Assembly (NCBI GenBank): GCA_025353725.1
Contig: JANXOF010000053.1
Coordinates: 1-64,000, forward strand
Source: Polyangiaceae bacterium
GTDB taxonomy: Bacteria; Myxococcota_A; Polyangia; Polyangiales; Polyangiaceae
Length of the DNA: 64,000 bases
Direction: 5' to 3'
Below the pieces are notes generated by a model, which did no database searches, was not told where the DNA came from, and saw nothing but the letters and a program-made list of their open reading frames with translations. The position numbers were made by a program, and so were the translations under genes. Position 1 is the stretch's first letter. The number at the start of each line of letters is the position of its first letter. Shown here piece by piece: positions 1-8,026 of the stretch.

Positions 1-82
1 CATGGAGGCGCGCGAGACCACCGAGGCAGTCCTCAAGGACGCGGTGGTCGGAGGCATTGCCCGCGTACGTTCGGTGCAGTAG
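1..82 (+). CDS. 3' end of an unidentified gene (cut by window edge)
   Basis: An open frame enters from the left edge and ends at a TAG at 80-82. The visible tail is about 26 residues and ends in ARVRSVQ. It points towards the lipoprotein gene at 155-1090, so the two would be convergent with about 70 bases between them. There is an ATG at position 2, but nothing shows it to be a start. The tail is too short to assign to a family, and it could be chance. Confidence 0.3.
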   Translation, partial: MEARETTEAVLKDAVVGGIARVRSVQ

Positions 83-154
83 CGGGACGTGCCCAGTCTC
101 GCTTACGAGCACGCCGAGGCCGACGACGCGCAGAGCGGAGCGCTTGCTCTTTGG

Positions 155-1090
155 TTACAAGCCCGAGCTAAGAGAATAGACCTTGCTGACGACTGCACCG
201 GCACTTTGCTCTTCGACCTCTACCGCGTTCTTCTTACCGTCGTCGCAAAGCCGTGCACGGTGATCGAGAATCTTGACGGACATTGCCTTTGCTTCGACGA
301 CAGTGGTGCCCGCGTACGTCTTCGATCCGCATCCGTCAATCTTCGCCGTAATCGCATACGTGCGTGGGTTGGGGTTGATGAAGATTTCGCAGAAGCCGCT
401 CACAACGTCCATCATGGAAGCCGATGCTACGCCTCCGCTCGAGGCAAGCACGAGGTTCGTATGCACGTCACAGCCGGGCGAGGGTCGCGCGTCGCGGTCG
501 GTGTAAAGCTTTACGAGGCCCGGCGAGACGTCGGCCGCCACGGGGGAGTTCGGGCCCGCGGGAATGGGCTCGAGCGCGTCGCCCTCGAACGTCGCGTTCC
601 CAGTCACTTCACCGCTTTCAATTCGACTGTAAGCACGTCGCTTGCGGACGACGCTTGTCGCTTTCGCACCCGTCGTACATGGCATTCCGGGAAGTGTGTG
701 GCTTCGGTCAATCACGGTAATCTCGGTGTAAAAGCCGTCTGACGGGCGTTGATCCGCGATGCCGCGAATCGTACGAACGTGGCAAAAATTCTCAAAGTCG
801 GCCGTCTTCGGAACCGTGAACGTCGGGTCGGCACGGTCGTCAAGCTCCGTCGCGCGAAGCTGAATCTCCGTGGTCGTAAGCCGAATCTGGCCGCCGAACG
901 TCAGGCTGGCCGCAGTCCCGCTCGCGGAGAGCGTACGTAATGAGGCTTGTTGCCCGACGCTCGGAACGCCGGGTCGCGCACGAACATCGTCGCTGCGCGA
1001 CTCGTCCGCGTCGGATGTCGCGGCGCATCCGGCGACGAAACCGACGGCGAGAAAGAGAGTGGCAACGGAGGTAGCAGCTCGAAGGATCAT
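155..1090 (-). CDS. Putative lipoprotein of unknown function
   Basis: The 311-residue product begins with a lipoprotein signal peptide: a short basic start, a hydrophobic stretch at about residues 5-19 and the lipobox VAGC, giving a lipidated Cys at about 22. The mature part is mostly beta-strand-like and has scattered Cys residues (FCHV, MPCT, GCDV, FCEI, DGCG, LCDD) that could form disulfides in the periplasm or at the surface. No catalytic motif or known domain was recognised. No clear ribosome binding site precedes the ATG at 1090, so a slightly different start is possible, but the signal peptide fits this one well. Confidence 0.7.
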   Translation of the reverse strand: MILRAATSVATLFLAVGFVAGCAATSDADESRSDDVRARPGVPSVGQQASLRTLSASGTAASLTFGGQIRLTTTEIQLRATELDDRADPTFTVPKTADFENFCHVRTIRGIADQRPSDGFYTEITVIDRSHTLPGMPCTTGAKATSVVRKRRAYSRIESGEVTGNATFEGDALEPIPAGPNSPVAADVSPGLVKLYTDRDARPSPGCDVHTNLVLASSGGVASASMMDVVSGFCEIFINPNPRTYAITAKIDGCGSKTYAGTTVVEAKAMSVKILDHRARLCDDGKKNAVEVEEQSAGAVVSKVYSLSSGL

Positions 1091-1349
1091 CAGTCGCTAC
1101 ATGCCCAGGTCGCGAAGAAGCTGAAATAGCTTCGCTTTCGCCTCGGCAGTGCCGCTGTGTAGCGCTTAATGTACGCCATGCAAGGACATTGTTTACAAAT
1201 GACCACCTTTACGTTCCTCATATGGATCTAAAGACGCCTCGAAAACGCCAAGAATGACGCCCGAGGTTCGCGCGGGACACACGAAAACCTGCGCGTAGTT
1301 GAGTCCGACGCGCGTTGCTGAAGCTGAAAGTGCGCTATCTGCAAGCCCG

Positions 1350-2435
1350 ATGGACCTTTTTTCCGAACTCGTGTTCCGTAACGGCGTCACCGCTAAAAAT
1401 CGTCTTGTCGTCGCACCGATGACCAACCAGCAGAGCCACACCGACGGCTCGCTTTCGGATGACGAGTACACGTGGCTTGTCCGTCGCGCAGAGGGGGGAT
1501 TCGGCGTTGTCATTACCTGCGCGTCGCACGTCGCGCTCGACGGGAAAGGCTGGCCGGGAGAGCTCGGTATTTTCGACGACCGACTCGCGCCGGGGCTACG
1601 TCGTCTCGCGTCGGGTCTCAAGGCGCATGCCGCTATCGCACTCGTGCAAATCTTTCACGGCGGAGCACGCGCACCGCGTGCAGTCACGGGACTTATGCCT
1701 TGGAGCGCAAGTGAGATTCCGGGCGATCCCGAAGCTCCGCGCGCGGCGACCGAGGCGGACATCGAGCGGGTGATTGCCGACTTTCGAAGCGCGGCGGTCC
1801 GCGCGCACGTGGCCGGCTTCGACGGCGTCGAGTTGCATGGCGCGCACGGTTACCTCCTCGGGCAGTTTCTGAGCGCGACGCAGAATCAACGGCAGGACGC
1901 TTGGGGAGGGTCGCTTGAGGGTCGAGCGCGTCTTCTTCGCACGATTATGAAAGAGGTAAGAAAGGCCGTCCCGCGGTCGTTTATCGTGACCGTGCGCCTC
2001 TCGCCCGAAGACTACGGAAACGCGAAGGGGCTCGACCTCGACGAAAGCCTCACGCTCGCGAAGTGGCTCGCAGAGGACGGAATCGACGCGCTCCACGTCT
2101 CGCTTTGGGACGCGTTTCAGCTCACTCAAAAGCGCCCAACGGTGAGCCCCATCCCACTGTTTCGCGCGGCCCTGCCGAGCGACGTGCCCCTAATCGTCGC
2201 CGGCAAGGTGTGGACGCCTGCAGAGGCCGAATCGTGCCTTGCCTTGGGGGCCGACGCCGTCGCGCTCGGGCGCGCGGCCATTGCGAACCCTTCGTGGCCG
2301 AACGACGCACGCACTCCGGGATACGCGCCGAAAGTCCCGCCGCTCACGGCCGAGGAGCTTCGAGACCGCGGCGTAAGCGAGACGTTCGTTCGCTACATGG
2401 GCAAGTGGAAGGGCTTCGTGGTCGGGGCCACCTGA
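1350..2435 (+). CDS. Old Yellow Enzyme family NADH:flavin oxidoreductase
   Basis: A 361-residue TIM-barrel flavoprotein of the OYE/NADH:flavin oxidoreductase family, expected to bind FMN and reduce activated C=C bonds with NAD(P)H in the cytoplasm. Family landmarks are visible in order: the N-terminal VVAPMTNQQS strand, QIFHGGARA in the middle, the substrate-binding pair in ELHGAHGYLLGQFLS (His residues about 163 and 166), NQRQDAWGGS, and the FMN-phosphate site VALGRAAIANPSWP near the end. Length is normal for single-domain members. The open frame can be extended to a TTG at 1299, but homology begins at the ATG at 1350, which I chose. No neighbour suggests a pathway. The physiological substrate cannot be told from sequence. 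Confidence 0.9.
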   Translation: MDLFSELVFRNGVTAKNRLVVAPMTNQQSHTDGSLSDDEYTWLVRRAEGGFGVVITCASHVALDGKGWPGELGIFDDRLAPGLRRLASGLKAHAAIALVQIFHGGARAPRAVTGLMPWSASEIPGDPEAPRAATEADIERVIADFRSAAVRAHVAGFDGVELHGAHGYLLGQFLSATQNQRQDAWGGSLEGRARLLRTIMKEVRKAVPRSFIVTVRLSPEDYGNAKGLDLDESLTLAKWLAEDGIDALHVSLWDAFQLTQKRPTVSPIPLFRAALPSDVPLIVAGKVWTPAEAESCLALGADAVALGRAAIANPSWPNDARTPGYAPKVPPLTAEELRDRGVSETFVRYMGKWKGFVVGAT

Positions 2436-2476
2436 CGGACCAACGTTAAGTGACAGCGCTGGTAAAGTAGTTTTGC

Positions 2477-2680
2477 ATGCCGCCGGAAGCGCCCGACCTC
2501 GCCCTGCGTCCCGACGTCCGAGAAAAGCGGCGACGTTTCGTAAACTTGATGCGTCGCGTGGACGCCGAATCAACCGCTTTTCTCGACGAATCACGTGCGA
2601 ACCTTTCGATGGGCCCTTGCCACGCGTGGATCGCGCGAGGGCACGAGCGGGTCGACCCACGGCCGATGAACTGGGGTGAC
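2477..2680 (+). pseudogene. IS630-type transposase fragment (first half of DDE domain)
   Basis: The frame from ATG 2477 carries a basic stretch and then FLDESRANLSMG followed by HAWIARG and PRPMNWG. This is the pattern around the first catalytic Asp of IS630-family DDE transposases (typically FIDESG, then an R-A-P-R-G-like segment and W-G). After about 2680 the similarity stops and the frame runs on to 2773 as unrelated low-complexity sequence. The N-terminal helix-turn-helix and the rest of the DDE domain are absent. It is a dead remnant. The matching C-terminal half of such a protein lies in the same orientation at 6496-6640. Confidence 0.6.
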
Positions 2681-2821
2681 TCCGGGCTGCGAGGCACCAG
2701 ACGGACGACGGCCGCCTGTCCGCGGACTTCGCCAAGCTCTCCGGGACAGGTCTGTCGTGTCGCAAGCGCATGAAACAACTCGTGCGGCCGCGGGCACGGA
2801 GATCGCGATGCACGGAGGGAA

Positions 2822-3258
2822 GTGGCACGCCTCGCGCCAGCTTACGCGCCTCGCCGGCCCACCGAGACGGTGCTCTACGGCGGGGTGCGCGCGCACCTCG
2901 AGACGTTTCTTGCACACACGCGCGAGACCTACGAAAAGTCGCTTCCGCGCTACGTCGAGAAAGAGTTTCGTTCCGTCCTCAAGTGTGGGGTCTTCGCGCA
3001 TGGATTTTTGATGGCGTGCTTTACGCGGGGGCCGGGCGCCTCGATTGGCAGCTCCTCCTCCAGCGGACATTCGCCATCGATTTGCAGCAGTGCCCCACGT
3101 GTCGCGGCCGGATGAGAGTAACCGCAACCATCCACGATCCCACGGCCGCCACCACCATCCTCAGGGCGGCTCGGAATGCCCACCGAGTTCTTGGATACCG
3201 CCAGGGCGCGAGACCTACCGACGACGACCTCGACGCGCCCGACGACGAGGTCGAATAA
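2822..3258 (+). pseudogene. Decayed IS91-type transposase, internally deleted
   Basis: Two frames carry the two ends of an IS91-family (Y2/HUH) transposase. From 2822 to about 3010 one frame reads the zinc-binding N-terminal domain, with RRPTETVLYG, PRYVEKEFRS and LKCGVFAHGF. From about 3010 to 3258 a different frame reads the typical C-terminus, with LDWQLLLQRTFAIDL followed by CPTCRGRMRV. The catalytic HUH/tyrosine core that should lie between them, around 200-300 residues, is missing. The gene has therefore lost its centre and shifted frame, and it cannot encode an active enzyme. A remnant of the missing part of a similar protein is at 40435-40636. Confidence 0.7.
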
Positions 3259-3290
3259 AATTGGTGCCAACTGCGTGAAGCCAGGGCATC

Positions 3291-3309
3291 GCCCGCCCCC
3301 AAGGCGGGC
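3291..3309. repeat. Perfect GC-rich hairpin after the IS91 remnant
   Basis: GCCCGCC at 3291-3297 and GGCGGGC at 3303-3309 form a perfect 7-bp stem with a 5-base loop, followed directly by a second G-rich copy at 3311-3320 that can compete for pairing. It begins 32 bases after the end of the transposase remnant. IS91-family elements carry a hairpin close to their replication terminus, so this may be the old element end. It has no T-run and so is not a convincing terminator. Confidence 0.4.
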
Positions 3310-3919
3310 AGCGGGCGGGCGTGTGCTTTGGAGTTGGTCAAATGGGTGGGCAGTTCCGCTACGGACGGACGGATCTGGGCGAGATCGCATAATTGAGCGT
3401 TACGTCGCCTCCCTACCCGCAAGTACCCGCTTGGACGGCCTATCCGCCTGTTCGAAAAGCGAAACACGCGATCGAACCTCAAGTCGCCTTGTCTTTCATC
3501 GTGCGTGCGGAAGCGACAGCGGACGACCAAGTCATCGTTGGATCTCCCGTTCGTCACAAGTGGTGCTGCAAAAAGTCCACGGAGACCTAAGCAGACGTGG
3601 TGGTTTAGTGTGAGGGGCATCACTAGCGTCACCGTTCTCGACCCTTTGAGGTGCGACTGGTGACGGCCTTAAAGTCGTGTTCGCCGCGCCCCTAATGCCA
3701 TCGCACTTTGGACGATGATGGACTTGCCCACCATATCGTTGACTTTTAGGGTGTTCCGCGGATTCGACGACCGTGCGGAGCCGCCGAATATACGGTTTTT
3801 CTGTCGTTGGCGCGACGTTTGCTCCACGGCCCTGCATCGCCGTCACTGGGTAGATAGTCAAAAAGCTGATCAGACCTAGTGAGGGCTTGTCTCACGCGCG
3901 AGCACGGAGCCTTTATCGC
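3310..3919. other. Noncoding stretch, no supported gene
   Basis: Several open frames exist on both strands here, but none has recognisable motifs, a ribosome binding site or the strong third-position GC bias of neighbouring genes. The base composition is noticeably more AT-rich than the core genes. It is probably degraded insertion-sequence flank together with the upstream region of the lipoprotein gene at 3920. Confidence 0.4.
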
Positions 3920-5386
3920 ATGACTCGGAAGCTCAATGAACTGTCGACTCTGTGTTTCTCCCTCTGCAGCGTGCTCGCACTTGGTGCATGTGCCACTGAC
4001 GCCAAGCCCGCATCGGATTCAGTGGAATGGCCATCGGTCGACCCGATCGGACAACGATTGGGCGTCGACCGTTGGTCACTTTCCGGCTCGGGTAGCAGCT
4101 ACACCTGGAAGGCGTTAGACCGCGATGGACATGTACTCATGGAGGTTGGCTCCGAGCGCACAGGGCTGGCCAACAATTTGTCGATACGGCAGCCGTTCGT
4201 AGGAGAGATTAATCTTCCGGCGAACCTCGCAGCCGCGACTCCGGCTACCACAAAGCTCGAGCCTCGATCGCAAATTTCCGATGCTCTGTTTGCGAGCGCC
4301 AGCGACGCGCAAGGCACGTTGGGCGATGAGGCTCTTTCCGCCGGAGAGCTCGATTGGCTCAACTTCGAGTTACGTCCCAACGCGCAGGGTTCTCTGCTCG
4401 GTGACCCAGAGTCATCTCTTGTCGACCCACATTCTGTCGCACTGCTTAGTGGCTCGAAATCGCTCTTGTGCGAAAAGTTGCGGTTCCTCCCCGAAGCGGG
4501 GGCTGCCATTGCAAACGCGCAGCTTTGTTCCGACGGTTCCTCATGCGTTATCCCTCAAGTCTCAAGCTCCGGCTCCTCGCTTTTGCCGGCAGGGTTCGGT
4601 ATTCGATCAGGCGGCCAGAGCAGCGCCCAGCAGGAGACGACCGAGTCGTGCGATGTGGCGTTAGGGTTTGACGTAAACGCAATACTGAATGCCATCAACG
4701 ACGGACTTTCATGCACGAACGGTGCATTAGGACTGGCTATAGGCGGCGGACTTGTCGCGATAGGCGTTGTCGGTCAAGGGTCGTCTGCCGTTGTAACCGT
4801 AGGAACGTTCGGAACGAGCTCGGTCATCACGTTGCCAGCGTGGGCTGCAAGCTTAGCCATTTCCGCCGTTGGAGTAGGCGTCGTCGGCATGACGCAAAGC
4901 GCACGGGCTCAGTGTGCAAGTGCGATTGCAAATTTTGCAACGGCGGCCGTGGCTACGACTACAACCTCAACCCCGTCGTCGTCGACTCCTCGAAGTTCTG
5001 GAGTCAGTACCGGGGCATCTCTCCGTCAAGAACACTGCCCCGCTTCGGACGCTAAGGAGGCGAATCGAGACTGCTGGCTCTTCTTTCACTACACTCATGA
5101 AAGAAGGTTCAATCAATTCTTGATCGATGGGACCATTCGCGCCAATAAGGATAATAAGGTTTATGTGACCTGGCTGCCTTACACGCCGAAAGAGGGAATG
5201 AGCGCACTTTTTATCGACAACCCAGACTACAAAGGAAAGACCGACTACGTCATCGCGTTCAGGAAGAAAGACCCTGGGATTAAGTTTTACCCGGGCACGC
5301 AGTGGAACGAGCTGCTGCACGACGGCTCCTTGCGATCACCGCGGAATATCGAAATTGTCTATGCGGGGAAAAATCCATTTAAGTAG
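3920..5386 (+). CDS. Lipoprotein with C-terminal HYD1-like ADP-ribosyltransferase toxin domain (putative)
   Basis: The 488-residue product starts at ATG 3920, which has GGAG 10 bases upstream. A lipoprotein signal ends in LALGAC. The middle is Ser/Ala-rich, and at about residues 265-330 there is a long glycine-rich hydrophobic segment resembling the membrane-insertion segments of polymorphic toxins. The last 110 residues form a separate domain: CWLFFHYTHERRF, then VYVTWLPYTP, then TDYVIAF and IEIVYAGKNPF. A His-Tyr-Thr motif near the start followed by a V-Y-x-T strand is the pattern of HYD1-type ADP-ribosyltransferase toxins; this is by eye, not by search. Composition is less GC-biased than neighbours, which suggests transfer. 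No immunity gene is evident downstream. An alternative is a non-toxic ART or an unrelated beta domain. Confidence 0.6.
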   Translation: MTRKLNELSTLCFSLCSVLALGACATDAKPASDSVEWPSVDPIGQRLGVDRWSLSGSGSSYTWKALDRDGHVLMEVGSERTGLANNLSIRQPFVGEINLPANLAAATPATTKLEPRSQISDALFASASDAQGTLGDEALSAGELDWLNFELRPNAQGSLLGDPESSLVDPHSVALLSGSKSLLCEKLRFLPEAGAAIANAQLCSDGSSCVIPQVSSSGSSLLPAGFGIRSGGQSSAQQETTESCDVALGFDVNAILNAINDGLSCTNGALGLAIGGGLVAIGVVGQGSSAVVTVGTFGTSSVITLPAWAASLAISAVGVGVVGMTQSARAQCASAIANFATAAVATTTTSTPSSSTPRSSGVSTGASLRQEHCPASDAKEANRDCWLFFHYTHERRFNQFLIDGTIRANKDNKVYVTWLPYTPKEGMSALFIDNPDYKGKTDYVIAFRKKDPGIKFYPGTQWNELLHDGSLRSPRNIEIVYAGKNPFK

Positions 5387-5939
5387 GATTTGTCGAGAGA
5401 ATACAGCAAATCCGCAGTTCACAGATCTCAAGTCATTATGACTGAGAGGCCCGCCTCAACGAAGTCGCCCTTGGCGTGCAAGCAAGCGGCGCATGGCCTG
5501 GAAGCGTGGAGTGCAAGCCGAGACTCTCGGGTTGCGGGAGGTCGGGCGGGCCCTTGGCAAGTACACGACAGGGGACGGCCACGGCGCGACCTGTAGCGCG
5601 TTGGAAGGGGGCAGCGTTTCAGGTGGCTCCGAACATCGAGGTTGGCCGACGCTCTCGAGTGAGAATGTGAAACGGTTCGACCGATTGCGGACTACGACCC
5701 ACCTGTAACGCGCCACAGGGACTTTCGCGGTGGCTTGGCGTCGGGGGATGACCGTAGGGACCAGTAGGTTTGCTTCGTGCCCGACGAAAAGGCCGGGCCG
5801 CCGTCGATTACGCGAGCGCGGCGCCTTGGTGCGGAGCGAATCGCTCATCGTCGCGAGCGGACGAACTGATAACCTCCAGGCGGCTAATCTTTGGTGAGAT
5901 ACGCTTGTGCGATAAATTTGTTGGTATGCACTTTCGATT
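5387..5939. other. Noncoding stretch downstream of the toxin-like gene
   Basis: An immunity gene would be expected here if 3920-5386 is a polymorphic toxin, but no frame on the plus strand longer than about 70 codons has a plausible start, and none resembles a protein. The 219-codon open frame on the minus strand (5456-6115) is Arg/Ser-rich, antisense to the higB remnant and not credible. Nothing else is seen. Confidence 0.4.
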
Positions 5940-6263
5940 GTGTCTTGGACAATCGAGACGCTCGATGCGCGCGTAGACAAGGAGCTGGAAGCACTCACCG
6001 AAGACATGCTTGCGAGCTTTACCCGCACCTCAGAGCGCCTTGAAAATCTCGGTATCTCGGCGGCGCGTGAACCGAATGTGAAGAGCCTATGTAAGGGGCT
6101 GTTCGAGGTCCGCATGACCGGGCGCGACGAAATTGCCCGCGCGATCTAGGTACACGCTTCGCGGGAGCGCCTTGTCGTCGTGCTCGTATTTGTGAAGAAG
6201 ACACGGAAAACGCCACCGAGCATCATTAATGCTTGCGCTCGAGCGGGCGAAAGGAGTGGAGCG
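5940..6263 (+). pseudogene. Broken HigB/RelE-type (phage Gp49-like) toxin
   Basis: From GTG 5940 the frame reads MSWTIETLDARVDKELEAL, then a helix, then LCKGLFEVRMTGRDEIARAI. This is the N-terminal two thirds of a HigB-type RelE-superfamily mRNA interferase. A TAG at 6147-6149 then interrupts it, but the same frame continues with VHASRERLVVVLVFVKKTRKTPPS, the usual end of this family. The TAG sits where relatives normally have Tyr (ARAIY). A single point mutation therefore appears to have killed the toxin, leaving a 69-residue product. The gene precedes its antitoxin, the usual higBA order. A sequencing error is the alternative. Confidence 0.75.
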
Positions 6264-6495
6264 ATGATCACGTGGAAGAAGCTGAAGAAGAAGTGGATGA
6301 AGATTCCGTCTTTCAAGAAGGCCTACGACGAACTCGAAACCGACGACGCGACGATTCGCGCATGCATCGACGCGCGCGACAAGGCGGCCTCACGCAAGCG
6401 GACGTTGCCGAGCGCATGGGCACGACGCAACCCATGGTGGCGCGCCTTGAAAGCGCCCTCCCTCGCGACGCTCAAGCGTTACGCAGCGAGAGTCT
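6264..6495 (+). pseudogene. Frameshifted HigA-type (XRE) antitoxin
   Basis: ATG 6264 has a good AAGGAG 7 bases upstream and reads MITWKKLKKKWMKI and FKKAYDELE, the typical HigA start. At about 6386 the frame is lost. The +1-shifted frame then carries the helix-turn-helix GLTQADVAERMGTTQPMVARLES, and near 6453 the first frame resumes with PSLATLKRYAARV, the usual end. Two compensating indels have scrambled the DNA-binding domain, so repression and toxin neutralisation are probably lost. The coding frame then runs without a stop into transposase sequence. HTH residues are given here only as positions 6387-6452. Confidence 0.7.
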
Positions 6496-6725
6496 CGCCG
6501 ATCCTGCGTGCATGGGGCGCGACGGTCCACTACCTCCCGCCTTACTCGCCCGACTTCAATCCCATCGAACCCGCATGGTCGATTGTGAAAAAGGTGATCC
6601 GCGCCAATGCCCCCCGAACTCGCGCCGCCCTTACCACGCTCGTCGACGCGCGGCGGCACGCGCGCCAGGTTGTCGCCGACTTGCTGGAGTTCCGAATCGT
6701 CGAGCCTCGACGACGGACTGCGTAG
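6496..6725 (+). pseudogene. IS630-type transposase C-terminal fragment fused to higA remnant
   Basis: In the same frame as the antitoxin tail the sequence changes to LRAWGATVHYLPPYSPDFNP followed by IEPAW, the hallmark around the last catalytic Glu of IS630 DDE transposases, and continues VKKVIRANAPRTRAAL to about 6640 before similarity fades. The frame ends at TAG 6723-6725. Nothing upstream of LRAWG in this copy is transposase-like. This marks an insertion or deletion junction at about 6495. It may be the other half of the fragment at 2477-2680, since together they would cover most of the DDE domain in the right order. Confidence 0.7.
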
Positions 6726-6891
6726 ACTTTATGCGCAATGCGACGCGCGGCGGCCTGTGAGCCACGGCGTACGTCACGTTCCGGCCGATATCAGTGATTG
6801 CAAAGCTAGCAAGGCCTCGAAGAACTCGAATAGCGCTGAGCTCAATGGTTGTGCGGCAACAGTCGAACGACGGTGCGCGCTTTGGCGTAGA

Positions 6892-7284
6892 GTGCACGTC
6901 GTGCTGGGACTTTTCGTCGGAGCGATTCAACTCTTTGCGATGGTCAACGCTTGCTTGCGCTGCATCGGTGGCAAGTGGTGGGTCGGCACCGTGGGCGCTC
7001 TCGTGCGCACGTTTTTGCTGATCGCCGTGACAATGGCGAGCGCGCGCATGCGTATCGCGGGCGCCGAGCCGTCGGCGGCATTTTCCGTCGCACTCTTCAG
7101 CGGTCCGGCCATCTCTCTGAGTCTCACGCTGGCTGCGTTCCTGCGCGCGCGAAGACGCGAGGTCGTATCGACGGCTCGCGCTGTCGCAGATCCGATCGTC
7201 ACGAGTTGGGGCGCCGTCGCCGCGATCGACGTCGTTTTTCTCGTCGTCGGCGTGGCTGGGCGCCTCTTGAGCACGCGGTCCTGA
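6892..7284 (+). CDS. Small four-helix membrane protein of unknown function
   Basis: About 130 residues from GTG 6892, with four likely membrane helices at about 3-20, 31-50, 60-85 and 106-126. A basic loop (RARRRE) lies between helices 3 and 4. Two Cys residues (CLRC) sit at the end of helix 1. Third codon positions are strongly G/C, as in real genes of this window. The open frame extends upstream to 6607 through the transposase remnant, so the start is uncertain; GTG 6892 or 6901 fits the start of the first helix. It ends 22 bases before 7307 and may be cotranscribed with that gene. No family recognised. Confidence 0.5.
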   Translation: MHVVLGLFVGAIQLFAMVNACLRCIGGKWWVGTVGALVRTFLLIAVTMASARMRIAGAEPSAAFSVALFSGPAISLSLTLAAFLRARRREVVSTARAVADPIVTSWGAVAAIDVVFLVVGVAGRLLSTRS

Positions 7285-7306
7285 CGCACCCACGAGGCTC
7301 ACGCGA

Positions 7307-8026
7307 ATGACCTTCGACGACCGGCTCGACCCCCCGCAAGGCGATGAAGGCACTTCGCGCTTCGGGAGCGAAGCTGCGCGCATCGCGATGACCGACGACG
7401 CCGTGCTCGCGCTGCTCCGCCAGCACTTTGCCAACATCGACGGCATGTATCTGTGCCCGACCATCCCTGGAAAGCAGGAGTTCGCAGCCCGCTCGACCCA
7501 CGCCGCGCAGCTCCCGAGCTGCGAGCGCGTGCTCGCGTTGTTCGACGACACGCTCTTTGGGCTGGGGGACGAGGGCTTCGTCGTCACCGCACGCCGCGTG
7601 TGCTGGAAAAACAGGCGCGGGCGCCCGGGCGTCGTCGCGTGGCAAGACTGCAACCCGGACCAGCTTTACGTCGATCGTCAGAACCTCGTCTTCGGCGACA
7701 AGGCCATCGAGTTCACTTGCGACGATTCTGTAGCGCGTGCCTGCGAGGCGGCGTTCCATGTCCTCGCGTTCTCCGCGGCCGCAGTTACGCTCGTGTCGCA
7801 CGTGACTCAACTCGTACGCGCCTCGGACCGCCCGACGTACCAACCATCGGCGGCGCTGAACTCAGACGTTCTCACGCGCGGCGCCGCCTTTCACGAATCA
7901 TGCATGGTGCAATCAAGCGAGTCGTTCACCTGCTGGCGCTGCCAAACCGCGTTGCCACAAAGCTCGCCCCGCTGCCGCCATTGCAGCGCATGGCCGTCGC
8001 CCCACGGCTGGCAGCGCGCGGGCTAA
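7307..8026 (+). CDS. PH-like domain protein with C-terminal zinc ribbon
   Basis: 239 residues; ATG 7307 has GAGG about 9 bases upstream. An N-terminal region with CERVLALFDDTLFGLGDEGF, then VVTARRVCWKN and a following beta-rich stretch (residues about 60-135), resembles the PH-like domains of bacterial stress-response and scaffold proteins: a 'Tefu/FGxGDxGfvlT' strand pattern followed by a W-K-N. The C-terminus carries CWRC and CRHC, four Cys residues spaced as a zinc ribbon (about 206-226). No membrane helix or signal is seen, so it is probably cytoplasmic, perhaps a binding or adaptor protein. Its last 4 bases overlap the convergent gene at 8023. Function unknown. Confidence 0.7.
   Translation: MTFDDRLDPPQGDEGTSRFGSEAARIAMTDDAVLALLRQHFANIDGMYLCPTIPGKQEFAARSTHAAQLPSCERVLALFDDTLFGLGDEGFVVTARRVCWKNRRGRPGVVAWQDCNPDQLYVDRQNLVFGDKAIEFTCDDSVARACEAAFHVLAFSAAAVTLVSHVTQLVRASDRPTYQPSAALNSDVLTRGAAFHESCMVQSSESFTCWRCQTALPQSSPRCRHCSAWPSPHGWQRAG

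Noticed and set aside
3021-3632. 203-codon minus-strand open frame
   Set aside because: It is antisense to the end of the IS91 remnant and extends into noncoding DNA; no motif.
5456-6115. 219-codon minus-strand open frame
   Set aside because: It is antisense to the higB remnant, without a ribosome binding site or protein-like pattern.
6631-7653. 340-codon minus-strand open frame
   Set aside because: It is antisense to the membrane protein and the PH-like gene, is rich in Arg/Ser/His with no motif, and arises from GC bias.
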